Shown one piece after another: positions 26,621-36,098 of a DNA stretch of 64,000 nt (positions are counted from its first letter, which is position 1; each line of letters starts with the position of its first letter). Origin of the DNA: Clostridium aceticum (lineage in GTDB: Bacteria > Bacillota > Clostridia > Peptostreptococcales > Natronincolaceae); the NCBI RefSeq assembly GCF_001042715.1, contig NZ_CP009687.1, forward strand, positions 3,401,418 to 3,465,417. The letters run 5' to 3'. The translations under genes were made by a program, and so were the position numbers. The notes under the pieces are model-generated. The model searched no databases, had not been told where the DNA came from, and worked only from the letters and a program-made list of their open reading frames with translations.

Positions 26621-29600
26621 TTATCTATCACCTTTTAAGAAGGTTTTTAGAATTTCTTTTTCATAACTGTCCTTTATCTCTTCCAATAGCGCTATTCCTC
26701 TTTTACAGTACACCTCTAGCTCCAAGTCTAAATAGTCATTAAATACCTCGCCTATGACTTTATTTTTAATTGCTCTTACTTTGATCTCTGCCTTCACACG
26801 GTATAATATACCCAGCTCATAAGGACTTTTTAATTTTTTAGCATATCCTTCTGCTGTCTTTAGGTACGCCAATGCTCTTTTATATCTTCCTTCTCGAACT
26901 AATAACAGTGCCATGTATCCTTCAGCTACAGCCCTTCCCCAAAACACCTCTAGCTGACAATATAAGTCAATAGCTCTCTCTAAGTATTCCTTTGCCCTCT
27001 GATAATCTCCCATTTCCAAAGCAGCTTGTGCCGCATTGGTATTGAATTGAGTTAACCCTTTGATCACTTTATTTTCTTCGCATATAGCTATCGCCTGATC
27101 ATAATAATTTAGAGCCTTAGAAAATTTCATATTATATCTTCTTATTTCTCCGATATAGTTGTAGGCCGCCGCAATATTTATCACATATTTATTGTCAAAC
27201 TCTGTGATTTCCTCAAATATTTTTATGGAAGTTCTTAAAATCTCTTCTGCTTTGGTATACTCTGTCATCATCATTTTGTTTAGTCCTTTTAACCGCAGCA
27301 AAATTCCTATTTCTTTTGCATTGTCATAGACTTGAGCCAATGCAAGACCCTCTTCTACATACAAAGTCATTTCTTCAGTCTTATGGGTCTGTATGCAATA
27401 ATAAATCATCTGCTTATAACCCTTTAAACTATATACATAGTCTCTGACTTTTCTTGATACCTCTATCATTTGCCGAATATAAGTCACACCTTCTTTGTAT
27501 TGCCCTTCTCTTATGGCATGTCTGCCTCTTATATATAAGAATTCCATTTGCAATTTCATGACTTCCTTTAAAGAAGGATGATGCTCCTTCACCTGCTGCA
27601 ATTCCACTTCCAGCTCCTTAAGAGATTGAAGTAATTCCTTTGCTGTAGCTCCAAAAAACTCTTCTTTTTCTGTATTTATCTGATTCGCTTGAGGAAATAC
27701 TTCATAGCTAAAATCCAAGTAATTATTAATATTCTTTATCTTGTACATTAAAGCTTTAAATTGGTTTCCAGCATGAGAGAAATGATAAATTAATCTGGAA
27801 TAATTTAATGTATCTACCTTGTCGTGTTTCAATCGATTTTCTATGATGTTCCCTACTTTGTTGTGTAATACTTTTCTCATGGCTGGAGACTGTTGCGAGT
27901 AAATAAACTCCCTCAATTTTAAATGCGTAAACTGAAATGCAATTTCACTTCCTTTGCCTAATTCCCCCACGATATTTTTGTTTTGTAATTCTTCTATGAT
28001 CTGCATTACCTGTAGTTCATCCCAGTTCATCAAGTCAGTCAGTAGATCTAATGAAGCTTTATCAAAAAAGAGAGAAATGATATTTAATAGTTTTCTGCCT
28101 TCTTCAGAGACTTCCAAAAACCTGCTTTTTAAAATATCTTGCATTTTGGGAGTGATTTTATCAAAGTCCTTCTTTTTATTTATAGAATGAATATATTCCA
28201 AAATAAAGAAGGTATTTCCTTCTGTTTCTTTATATATTTTTTCTACTAAATCCCCTTCAGGTAAAACGTATGGTAACATCTTATGTACAAAATCTCCTAC
28301 CTCCTGAGAAGTAAATCTTTTTATAAGCATTTCTTCAATAGGATAGTGTTTTTTTATCTTTGTCATAAATTTATCTATTTTTTTATCATAGCCATCTCTA
28401 CATGTTCCTACAAAAAGTATATTCTTCCCTTGATCCTGTTGCAAAACACTACTTAGAAGGGATAAACTCATACTGTCTACCCATTGTAGATCCTCAAAAA
28501 CAATGACGATTTTCTTTATCTTACTGATTTTTTTAAAAAATCCTAGTACAGCATCCTCTACAAGCCTATAGTTAAAGTGGTTTAGCTCCTCAACAAAGCT
28601 TATAGAAACTGTAGTATTTTCTGCTGCAAATCCAGGGAATATAGAGCTGAGTATATCCTTCCATAAGGGTGGAAGGTCTATTTCTTCTTGTAGGAGCATT
28701 TCTGATAACAAAGAAAAGATTGTATTCCATGGCTTTAAAAAATAGCTCTCCTCTGCTTGGTAACAGTTGGTTTCCATCAGATATACATCCTTCTTGTCTA
28801 TGTTTTTTAAAAACTGATTTTTCAATCTACTTTTTCCGATACCAGCTTCTCCTACCACCAGATACGAATGACTGCTACCTTTTTTGATAAAACTTCTATA
28901 GTTATTTAATAGTCTTTTTACCTCTTCCTTTCTTCCGTAAAAAAAGTCTTCTTGTTTTCCTTGACTTCTTGTTTCTTCTTGTTGCCTATTGCTCAAAATC
29001 TCTTGAAGCAGATCTTTGGTAGCTACATCCGGCATGATTCCTAATTCCTCTTGCAGTACTTGTTGTAATCGATTATAAAGGTCTATCGCTTTATTATAAG
29101 ACCCTTGGCGGCTGTACAAGTTCATAAGTATGCGATAGGCATTTTCATTATAGGAATCTGTATGAACCAGTAATTTTGCATAATATTCTAACATTTCCTG
29201 ATCTTCTTCAGCAGAAAGCTGGTGTAGCTTTTCTTGGAGTTTTATAATATAGAGATCTCTATAATATCCTCTGTTTTCAGACATCCATCCTTCAAAAACT
29301 TCGTCTTCCTTAACATGAAAGCCTTGAAGAAATTCACCATCATAGATCTCAATAGCATTTTCTTCATCTGAGAGAAATACTTTTAAATCACTTTCTAGTT
29401 TGATATCAGGATTTAACATGACAATAGATTTTTTAGGAGAAATAATAATATTTAAATCAAAAGCTTTTCTAATCTTATACATTGCATTTCTTAAATTTTT
29501 TTTAGCCGTTTCCTCTTCCATCTCTCCCCACAAAAGATGTACTAGTTCATCCCGTGTAGCCTGTTGATGCACAACCAGGTAATAAAACAAGGCCTCCGCC

Positions 29601-29680
29601 TTTTTAAAAGGCAGAAACACTTTTTTACTATTTTTAAAAATAGTAGGTGTATTAAAGAACTTTACATAAATACAATCCAT
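26621..29680 (-). CDS. SARP/AfsR-like transcriptional activator with ATPase and TPR domains
   Basis: The 1019-residue protein begins with an OmpR-like winged helix (about 1-90: LWGEMEEETAKKNLRNAMYKIRK region) and a bacterial transcriptional activation domain with TPR-like helices (about 95-230). An AAA/STAND ATPase follows with Walker A GEAGIGKS (277-284) and Walker B IVIVFEDLQWVD. The remaining half is TPR-type helical repeats (about 640-1000). Such large regulators sense a signal through the ATPase/TPR part. It sits alone between the corrinoid region and the hut operon, in the same direction as both, so either could be its target. Signal and targets unknown. Confidence 0.85.
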   Translation of the reverse strand: MDCIYVKFFNTPTIFKNSKKVFLPFKKAEALFYYLVVHQQATRDELVHLLWGEMEEETAKKNLRNAMYKIRKAFDLNIIISPKKSIVMLNPDIKLESDLKVFLSDEENAIEIYDGEFLQGFHVKEDEVFEGWMSENRGYYRDLYIIKLQEKLHQLSAEEDQEMLEYYAKLLVHTDSYNENAYRILMNLYSRQGSYNKAIDLYNRLQQVLQEELGIMPDVATKDLLQEILSNRQQEETRSQGKQEDFFYGRKEEVKRLLNNYRSFIKKGSSHSYLVVGEAGIGKSRLKNQFLKNIDKKDVYLMETNCYQAEESYFLKPWNTIFSLLSEMLLQEEIDLPPLWKDILSSIFPGFAAENTTVSISFVEELNHFNYRLVEDAVLGFFKKISKIKKIVIVFEDLQWVDSMSLSLLSSVLQQDQGKNILFVGTCRDGYDKKIDKFMTKIKKHYPIEEMLIKRFTSQEVGDFVHKMLPYVLPEGDLVEKIYKETEGNTFFILEYIHSINKKKDFDKITPKMQDILKSRFLEVSEEGRKLLNIISLFFDKASLDLLTDLMNWDELQVMQIIEELQNKNIVGELGKGSEIAFQFTHLKLREFIYSQQSPAMRKVLHNKVGNIIENRLKHDKVDTLNYSRLIYHFSHAGNQFKALMYKIKNINNYLDFSYEVFPQANQINTEKEEFFGATAKELLQSLKELEVELQQVKEHHPSLKEVMKLQMEFLYIRGRHAIREGQYKEGVTYIRQMIEVSRKVRDYVYSLKGYKQMIYYCIQTHKTEEMTLYVEEGLALAQVYDNAKEIGILLRLKGLNKMMMTEYTKAEEILRTSIKIFEEITEFDNKYVINIAAAYNYIGEIRRYNMKFSKALNYYDQAIAICEENKVIKGLTQFNTNAAQAALEMGDYQRAKEYLERAIDLYCQLEVFWGRAVAEGYMALLLVREGRYKRALAYLKTAEGYAKKLKSPYELGILYRVKAEIKVRAIKNKVIGEVFNDYLDLELEVYCKRGIALLEEIKDSYEKEILKTFLKGDR

Positions 29681-29785
29681 GACTTATCCACCTTTTTCTA
29701 CTAAAATCTTTAAAAATCTGTTTTATAATCATTTAAAATTGATATTGATTTTTATTTAGTTCACATTTTTATTATAATGGATAAA

Positions 29786-29822
29786 TAAAAATATGACAAA
29801 GGCTGCCCTCTGTCATATTTTA
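29786..29822 (-). terminator. Terminator after the hut operon
   Basis: AAATATGACA pairs with TGTCATATTT around a 12-base loop; on the minus strand TTTTTATTT follows. It separates fchA from the SARP gene. Confidence 0.82.
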
Positions 29823-29897
29823 CGATGATCTATGAATTTCAATTTAGGAAAAACATGTAAATGAACCTTGCTTCTCCTTTTCTATCTTCCATGTCTT

Positions 29898-30515
29898 TTA
29901 CAACTTTACATTAGCTAGAATATCTTTTTCCAATGCGCCTATTTTTGTTTCTATTTCCTTCACCTTCTGAGAAACTTCTTCTACAAACGCAGCATCTTGG
30001 ATAGATCCAAGGTTGATTTTTACATTATATAAAGCTGAAAGCACCGCAGTTCTTGCCATCATCGCTGCTACAGCTCCGTCTGTAATAGCATTTTGGTTTC
30101 CCTTTACAACGACAGTTTCAATCCTCTGCATCATAGAAAATGCTTTTTGTGCTACTGTTAGAGGCACTAAAGCTGCTTTTTTTGTTGCCTCTTCAATGGC
30201 CTCTTTTCTTTTAGCCACTTCTTCTTCTGTTTCTTTAGGCAGCTTAAAGGCAGCCATTACTTCGTTATAAGCATCTGAATCCTTATCGATGTCTTCTATT
30301 AGCTCTTGTCTAGCTTGAAGAACGTCTTTAACTACATCCTTCATCTCTTCTTCTACTTCCACATACTTTTTTCTTCCTATAGTTAAATTAGCCACCATTT
30401 CTGTTAGAGCAGCAGCTACTGAAGCACTTAGGGCTGCTACACTTCCTCCTCCTGGCACTGGATCATTAGAGGCGGTTTTTTGTAAAAAATCCTTTACGGT
30501 TAAATCTGTTAACAT
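29898..30515 (-). CDS. fchA: Formiminotetrahydrofolate cyclodeaminase
   Basis: The 205-residue protein matches the FTCD cyclodeaminase/cyclohydrolase fold: DFLQKTASNDPVPGGGSVAAL near the start, then LTEMVANLTIGRKKY and a helical rest. It releases ammonia from 5-formimino-THF to give 5,10-methenyl-THF. The ATG at 30515 has a GGGGAG site; the upstream TTG (30533) overlaps the hutI stop and lacks one. It is the last gene of hutU-ftcD-hutI-fchA and links histidine breakdown to the folate pool shared with the methyltransferases and formate dehydrogenase. Confidence 0.93.
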   Translation of the reverse strand: MLTDLTVKDFLQKTASNDPVPGGGSVAALSASVAAALTEMVANLTIGRKKYVEVEEEMKDVVKDVLQARQELIEDIDKDSDAYNEVMAAFKLPKETEEEVAKRKEAIEEATKKAALVPLTVAQKAFSMMQRIETVVVKGNQNAITDGAVAAMMARTAVLSALYNVKINLGSIQDAAFVEEVSQKVKEIETKIGALEKDILANVKL

Positions 30516-30529
30516 CTTTCTCTCCCCTT

Positions 30530-31804
30530 TCAAACCTTTTCTATTTTAGGAAAAACAACGACACCATCTTTCACTACCTTCTCTACTGTACTTACACCAA
30601 TATGATAAGGTATGTACTTATAAGAGGGAAACTCCAAGATAACAATATCTCCTTGTTTTCCTATATCTATACTACCAATTTTATCAGCTCTGTCAACAGC
30701 TGCTGCTCCATTAATGGTTAGTGCTGTAAGGGCTTCTTCTGTAGTAATACCCATATACAGTGTAGCTAGAGCAAAAATCAGTGGAATAGACTCTGTAAAA
30801 CAGCTGCCGGGATTCAAGTCTGTTGCTAAAGCCACAGCACAGTTTTGATCAATCATATACCTGCCTCTAGCAAACTCCTCCTTCAAGCTAAAGGCGGTTC
30901 CAGGTAGAAGGGTAGCTACTACTCCTGCCTTTTCCATATCTCTTATCCCCTGGTCAGAAGCCTGTAGCAAGTGATCAGCAGATATAGCACCCAACTCTGC
31001 TGCTAATTCTGCTCCTCCTAGTGGCACAATTTCATCCGCATGAAGTTTTATTTTAAAGCCCATTTCTTTTGCTTTTGTTAGAAGCCTTCTGGATTGTTCT
31101 ATAGAAAATACCTTATCCTCACAAAAGACATCACAAAACTCCGCCAGTTTTCTTTCAGCTACATCTGGCATCACTTTTTCAATGAAAAAGTCTATCAATA
31201 TATCTTCTTTTCCTTTATATTCCTTAGGTACTGCATGGGCACCTAAAAAGGTGCTGACAACATCAATAGGATGCACAGCGTCTACTTCCTTCATGACCTC
31301 CAACTGCTTCATTTCCGTATCATAATCTAAACCATAGCCGCTTTTACCTTCAACCGTTGTTACGCCAAAGGACAGCATGCAATCCAGTCTTTTCATAGCA
31401 CTTTCGAAGAGTTCTTCCTTAGTAGCTTCCTTGGTAGCCTTCACACTGCTAAGGATACCTCCACCCCGTTCCATAATATCCATATAACTATCTCCTCGAA
31501 GTCTCCAAGAGAATTCTTCCGCTCTATAACCACCAAAGAGAAAATGTGTATGGGAATCAACAAAGCCAGGTAATACTGCCTTATTGCTGGCATCAATCAC
31601 TTCGTAGTTTTCCTCAGAATATTGTTTTAGTATTTCTTCTGTCTTTCCCACCGCCTTGATAATGCCCTCTTCAATGACGACAGCCCCATCAAGAATAATT
31701 TGAAGGTCTGACATTTCCTTGCCTTTTTTTGCTCTAAACCCACTGCAGGTCACAAGTTCCGCAGCATTTTTGATCAATAAATTTCCTTTTTTCATCATCA
31801 TCAC
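30530..31804 (-). CDS. hutI: Imidazolonepropionase
   Basis: A 424-residue amidohydrolase. Metal ligands sit in GFVDSHTHFLFGG; EGKSGYGLDYDTEMK, LHADEIVPLGGAELA and ATDLNPGSCFTESI are signature segments of HutI. It hydrolyses imidazolone-5-propionate to N-formimino-glutamate, the third step of histidine degradation. The start overlaps the ftcD stop by 4 bases (ATGA), implying translational coupling. Several consecutive ATG codons occur at the start, so the exact first residue is uncertain by one to four. Confidence 0.95.
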   Translation of the reverse strand: MMMMKKGNLLIKNAAELVTCSGFRAKKGKEMSDLQIILDGAVVIEEGIIKAVGKTEEILKQYSEENYEVIDASNKAVLPGFVDSHTHFLFGGYRAEEFSWRLRGDSYMDIMERGGGILSSVKATKEATKEELFESAMKRLDCMLSFGVTTVEGKSGYGLDYDTEMKQLEVMKEVDAVHPIDVVSTFLGAHAVPKEYKGKEDILIDFFIEKVMPDVAERKLAEFCDVFCEDKVFSIEQSRRLLTKAKEMGFKIKLHADEIVPLGGAELAAELGAISADHLLQASDQGIRDMEKAGVVATLLPGTAFSLKEEFARGRYMIDQNCAVALATDLNPGSCFTESIPLIFALATLYMGITTEEALTALTINGAAAVDRADKIGSIDIGKQGDIVILEFPSYKYIPYHIGVSTVEKVVKDGVVVFPKIEKV

Positions 31805-32706
31805 TCCATCAATCTAGCTTCTAACACCTGCTCCATAGAAAAATCCTCTAAGCCAAGATAATAAGCTGCTGTATCTACAAGAGCTTCCATAGGAACAGAA
31901 CCAATAACTTCACTTCCTATCACGTTTACCCCATATCGTTTGGCTTCTATTCTAATCAGTTCAAACACTCTATATAAAGCGGTTTTTGTATAGTCTGTCA
32001 TATTCATAGAAACCTGAACAATGCCTCGGTCCTTTAACTCTACACCTATTCCTTTACAATATCTAAGGCCTCCACTCATATGTCTTACGTTTTTTGCAAT
32101 CTTGTCAGCTATTTCTAATCGATCTGTATCTAAGTTTACATTGTAGGCCACTAAAGGCATCCTAGCACCTACAGCAGTAACACCAGCGGTAGGATGAATT
32201 TCCTTCGGTCCAAAGTCAGGATGCCAATCAGGTTGTTTTACTTTTTCAGCCATACCTTCAAACTGTCCTTTTCTCACTTGAGCCAAGTTCTCTCTTTCAG
32301 GTGTTGAAGCTGCCTTTTCGTATAAATAAATAGGTAGGTTATATTTTTTAGATGCTTCTTCAGCTACTTCCTTTGCCAGCTCTACTGCTTCTGTCATACT
32401 TACATTGGTAATAGGAATAAAGGGAACAACATCTACTGCGCCCATCCTAGGATGCTGTCCTTCGTGTTTGGTCATATCTATGACTTCTATGGCGATTCCT
32501 ATCGCCTCTATTACTGCATTTTTTAGAGGCTGAGGCTCACCTACCACCGTTACCACTGCTCTATTATGATCTTCATCTCTGCTATAATCCAGTAGTTTTA
32601 CCCCTTCTTTTCCTCTAAAGGCATCTACAATTTTTTCTATTTTTTGTAAATCTTTGCCTTCACTGAAATTAGGTACACATTGTAGAATTTTTTTCTTATG
32701 ACTCAT
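31801..32706 (-). CDS. ftcD: Glutamate formimidoyltransferase
   Basis: The 301-residue protein is a stand-alone formiminotransferase domain: ILQCVPNFSEGKD at the N-terminus, DYSRDEDHNRAVVTVVG, GQHPRMGAVDVVPFIP and HPTAGVTAVGARMPLVAYNVNL. It transfers the formimino group from formiminoglutamate to THF, leaving glutamate. I choose the ATG at 32706, about 10 bases after an AAAGGTGG site, over a GTG at 32727. In vertebrates this domain is fused to the cyclodeaminase; here the two are separate genes of one operon. Confidence 0.94.
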   Translation of the reverse strand: MSHKKKILQCVPNFSEGKDLQKIEKIVDAFRGKEGVKLLDYSRDEDHNRAVVTVVGEPQPLKNAVIEAIGIAIEVIDMTKHEGQHPRMGAVDVVPFIPITNVSMTEAVELAKEVAEEASKKYNLPIYLYEKAASTPERENLAQVRKGQFEGMAEKVKQPDWHPDFGPKEIHPTAGVTAVGARMPLVAYNVNLDTDRLEIADKIAKNVRHMSGGLRYCKGIGVELKDRGIVQVSMNMTDYTKTALYRVFELIRIEAKRYGVNVIGSEVIGSVPMEALVDTAAYYLGLEDFSMEQVLEARLME

Positions 32707-32737
32707 AATAAATTTTCCACCTTTCACTACATACTTA

Positions 32738-34765
32738 TTATTTTTTGAAAGCCTTGTCTACTAAATCCTTTATCAAATCTTCCTTAGGAATAAAAGGTAA
32801 GGTAATATGATCGGTTGTAGTATTTTCTTGATTGTATTCTATACTAGTTGAAATAGAGTTTTCATTTCTAGCCCATGCTCTTCTAGCAACTCCCCCCATT
32901 ACATCCCAAGGCATTGCAGTTCTTAGTATATTATCTACCCTTTCACTGCCATCTAGTACCATACCAAATCCACCATTAATCGATTTTCCTATTCCTACGC
33001 CGCCTCCATTATGAAGAGCAATTAAACTCATTCCTCTAGCTGCATTTCCTGCAAAACATTGGGTAGCCATATCTGCCATTACATTACTTCCGTCCTTGAT
33101 ATTTGAAGTTTCTCTAAAAGGGGAATCTGTACCACTTACATCATGATGATCCCGTCCTAGCATAATAGGACCTACTTCACCATTTCTAACCATCTCATTA
33201 AACTTCAGGGCGATTCTCGTTCTCCCCATAGCATCTTGGTATAGAATTCTCGCCTGCGTTCCAACCACCATCTTGTTTTTTTCTGCATCACGAATCCATA
33301 CATAATTATCTCTATCTTGTCCTCTTCTATTAGGGTCGATCAGATCCATGGCTGCTTTATCAGTTTTGATTAAGTCTTCATGCTTTCCACTTAAGCATAC
33401 CCATCTAAAAGGCCCATAGCCATAGTCAAATAACTCCGGTCCCATAATATCTTCTACATAAGAAGGAAAAATAAAACCTTCTTTTTCATCTCGACCATTC
33501 TTAGAAATTTCCTTTACACCAGCATCATAGACAGACTTCATAAAAGCATTGCCGTAATCGAAGAAATAGGTGCCTCTTTCTACCAGTGTTTTGATCAACT
33601 GAAAATGTTCCTTTAGCGTTTTGTCTACTAACTGTTTGAACTTTTCTCTATCACGTTTTAGCATATCTGTTCTCTCATCAAAACTCAGTTCTCTTGGACA
33701 ATACCCACCTTCATATACAGCATGACAAGAGGTTTGATCAGAAAGTAAATCAATTTTTATATGGTTGTCTACAGCATACTGTAATAAATCAACAATATTT
33801 CCGTGATAAGCTATAGAAACAGTCTCCCTTTTTTCTATATATTCTTTGGCTGTATCAAATACTTCCTTTAGATCTGCGGAAACCTTGCTTACCCAACCTT
33901 GATCGTATCTAGTTTGAATTCTAGAGGAATCTACTTCAGCAACAATTCCTACACCATTGGCGATTTCTACAGCTTTAGGCTGGGCTCCACTCATTCCTCC
34001 AAGTCCCGATGTTACAAACAACACACCGCTTAGGTCTTCATCTTGTTTTAATCCTAGTTTTAATCTTCCTGCATTTAACAAAGTATTGAAGGTACCGTGG
34101 ACAATTCCCTGTGGTCCTATATACATCCATCCTCCAGCTGTCATTTGTCCATAATTAGCAACCCCCATTTGCTCTGCTATGTCCCAATCCTTTAAGTTAT
34201 CAAACATACCCACCATAAGGGCATTGGTAATAATAACTCTAGGTGCATCTGCCTTTGACTTAAATAAACCTAGGGGATGACCAGACTCAATGACTAGGGT
34301 TTGTTCATTGGTCATAACTTCAAGGTACTTTTTGATTAGCTGATATTGCATCCAGTTCTGACATACCTTTCCTGTTTCCCCATAGGTTACTAATTCATAA
34401 GGGTAAAGAGCAATATCAAAGTCTAAGTTGTTATCCATCATTACTTGAAAGGCTTTTCCTTCAATACAATTGCCTTTATATTCATCTATAGATTTTGCTT
34501 TTATATTTCCTTGTGGTCTATAACGATAGCCATAGATTCTTCCTAGTGTCATCAGTTCCTCTAAAAATTCCGGTGCCAAAACTTCATGTAATTCTTCAGG
34601 AATATAACGCAAGGCATTTTTCAAAGCTATTTCAGTCTGGGTTTTTGTAAGCTTAAAACCTCGATCAGGTGCTCGGCGAATACCCTCTACAAACTCAGGA
34701 TATTCTGGTAAAACATTATCTAGTTTGATGGTCATTGCATGAAATATATTGGTATTACTGATCAT
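32738..34765 (-). CDS. hutU: Urocanate hydratase
   Basis: At 675 residues it is the longer form of urocanase. NAD-binding GLGGMSGAQPKA, ANYGQMTAGGWMYIGPQGIVHG and the C-terminal ALHNGGGVGIGKSINGGFG region are typical. It hydrates urocanate to imidazolonepropionate with tightly bound NAD+. It is the first gene of the operon, with an AAAGGGGAG site before the ATG. A TATAAT at about 34815-34820 without a good -35 box is the only promoter hint. The first enzyme, histidine ammonia-lyase (hutH), is not in this window, so it must be encoded elsewhere if the pathway starts from histidine. Confidence 0.95.
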   Translation of the reverse strand: MISNTNIFHAMTIKLDNVLPEYPEFVEGIRRAPDRGFKLTKTQTEIALKNALRYIPEELHEVLAPEFLEELMTLGRIYGYRYRPQGNIKAKSIDEYKGNCIEGKAFQVMMDNNLDFDIALYPYELVTYGETGKVCQNWMQYQLIKKYLEVMTNEQTLVIESGHPLGLFKSKADAPRVIITNALMVGMFDNLKDWDIAEQMGVANYGQMTAGGWMYIGPQGIVHGTFNTLLNAGRLKLGLKQDEDLSGVLFVTSGLGGMSGAQPKAVEIANGVGIVAEVDSSRIQTRYDQGWVSKVSADLKEVFDTAKEYIEKRETVSIAYHGNIVDLLQYAVDNHIKIDLLSDQTSCHAVYEGGYCPRELSFDERTDMLKRDREKFKQLVDKTLKEHFQLIKTLVERGTYFFDYGNAFMKSVYDAGVKEISKNGRDEKEGFIFPSYVEDIMGPELFDYGYGPFRWVCLSGKHEDLIKTDKAAMDLIDPNRRGQDRDNYVWIRDAEKNKMVVGTQARILYQDAMGRTRIALKFNEMVRNGEVGPIMLGRDHHDVSGTDSPFRETSNIKDGSNVMADMATQCFAGNAARGMSLIALHNGGGVGIGKSINGGFGMVLDGSERVDNILRTAMPWDVMGGVARRAWARNENSISTSIEYNQENTTTDHITLPFIPKEDLIKDLVDKAFKK

Positions 34766-34861
34766 GTCAAAACTCCCCTTTCAACTATTCTTTATATACT
34801 TCTCTTTAAGTTAAATTATATTGATCTTCCGTCACCATAACGTCTAATTTTTATATTTTTT

Positions 34862-34896
34862 GCAAAAAAAAGTCTGACTATTTGTCAGATTTTTTT
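34862..34896. terminator. Terminator after the HD-GYP gene
   Basis: TCTGAC/GTCAGA with flanking A and T runs (AAAAAATCTGAC...GTCAGACTTTTTTT) forms a hairpin with a T-run directly after the gene's stop. Confidence 0.85.
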
Positions 34897-34898
34897 GC

Positions 34899-35966
34899 TT
34901 ATACTGCTTTTAGTATGTCCACAATACCATTATTTAATTGTTCTGTTAAATCAACATTTTTCCTTATTTCAATTGGATTGCCTAAAGCATCACGTAAAAC
35001 TCTTACCACTGGTCTTGTGGGAAAATCTTCATGAGAATTCACCACAATTCCTTCTTCACCGGATCGTAGTTTTACTAAAGTTCCTACTGGATAAATAGAA
35101 ATCTGCTTTAGAAATATTTTTACTAAATCACAGTCAAATTGATGATATCCCATCGTTATTAAATACTCGATGGCATCATGAGGAGGAATACCTGGTCGAT
35201 AAACCCTGTGGGAGGTTAGAGCATCGTATACATCACATATAGCTACAATTCTTGAAAATTCATGTATTTGTTTACCTATAAGTCCGCTGGGGTATCCTTT
35301 TCCATCAAAACGTTCGTGGTGATCTCGAATAATCCAAGAAACTTCCTCCTTGAGTCCCTTTAGATTTCCTACTACTTGATACCCATATAACGTGTGTTTC
35401 TTCATTTCTTTATATTCTTCCTCTGTTAAAGCTCCTGGCTTCGTTAAAATTTCACTTCTGATATTTACCTTTCCTATGTCATGCAATAAAGCCCCTAGGC
35501 CTAAGATCTGCAGATCTTTTTTTTCATACTCTAAGGCTATACCCATAATTAAGGCCAAAACACATACGTTTACACAATGTCCGAAAGTATACTCGTCGAT
35601 ACTCCTTATATCCGTTAAATTTAAAAGAATACCTCTATCCTCCATCAACTCTTCAGTAAGCCGTAGGATAGCAGTTTGTAATTTTTGTATATCCATTTCT
35701 TTTTTCATGTGGATACCTGTCACTGCATCCTTTATTGCTGTTAAAGCTATTGTTCTTGTTTCTTCTGTAATGATCTTTTGTATTTCTGGTTTGCTGCTTT
35801 TACTCCAATATATATATATATGATTTATACTGTATCTTTTAAGTTTTTCTATGTAAAATTCCTTTAAAACCATCTCCCGATCTATTAGCAGTCTGCCTTC
35901 TTTTGTATATATGGGCTTCGCTAAAATCATTCCAGGTGTTGCTGCAGAAGTATAAAGTTTGATCAC
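34899..35966 (-). CDS. HD-GYP domain protein (putative c-di-GMP phosphodiesterase)
   Basis: A 355-residue protein with a divergent N-terminal domain (about 1-110) and an HD-GYP domain: His130 in FGHC, His162-Asp163 in LLHDIGK, His191, and HHERFDGKGYPSGL (216-229). These metal ligands and the GYP motif are complete, so hydrolysis of cyclic di-GMP is likely. A C-terminal extension (about 300-355) resembles a small beta-rich domain (GTLVKLRSGEEGIVV) often found after clostridial HD-GYP domains. No membrane segments are apparent. The start is a GTG with a GGGGGGAAGG site. Monocistronic. Confidence 0.88.
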   Translation of the reverse strand: MIKLYTSAATPGMILAKPIYTKEGRLLIDREMVLKEFYIEKLKRYSINHIYIYWSKSSKPEIQKIITEETRTIALTAIKDAVTGIHMKKEMDIQKLQTAILRLTEELMEDRGILLNLTDIRSIDEYTFGHCVNVCVLALIMGIALEYEKKDLQILGLGALLHDIGKVNIRSEILTKPGALTEEEYKEMKKHTLYGYQVVGNLKGLKEEVSWIIRDHHERFDGKGYPSGLIGKQIHEFSRIVAICDVYDALTSHRVYRPGIPPHDAIEYLITMGYHQFDCDLVKIFLKQISIYPVGTLVKLRSGEEGIVVNSHEDFPTRPVVRVLRDALGNPIEIRKNVDLTEQLNNGIVDILKAV

Positions 35967-36028
35967 AGCCTTCCCCCCTCATTTTGGTTAAGTTTACCCT
36001 GTTGTTCTCTACTAAACAATATTTTCTA

Positions 36029-36087
36029 CAAAAGAACCAAAATTCCTACTAAATATTAAAATATTTGTAGAAATTTTGGTTCTTTTA
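36029..36087 (-). terminator. Large hairpin terminator after whiA
   Basis: AAAAGAACCAAAATTxCTAC pairs with GTAGxAATTTTGGTTCTTTT, a stem of about 19 bp with one mismatch, in the gap between whiA and the HD-GYP gene. Confidence 0.8.
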
Positions 36088-36098
36088 GTACTATTTTC

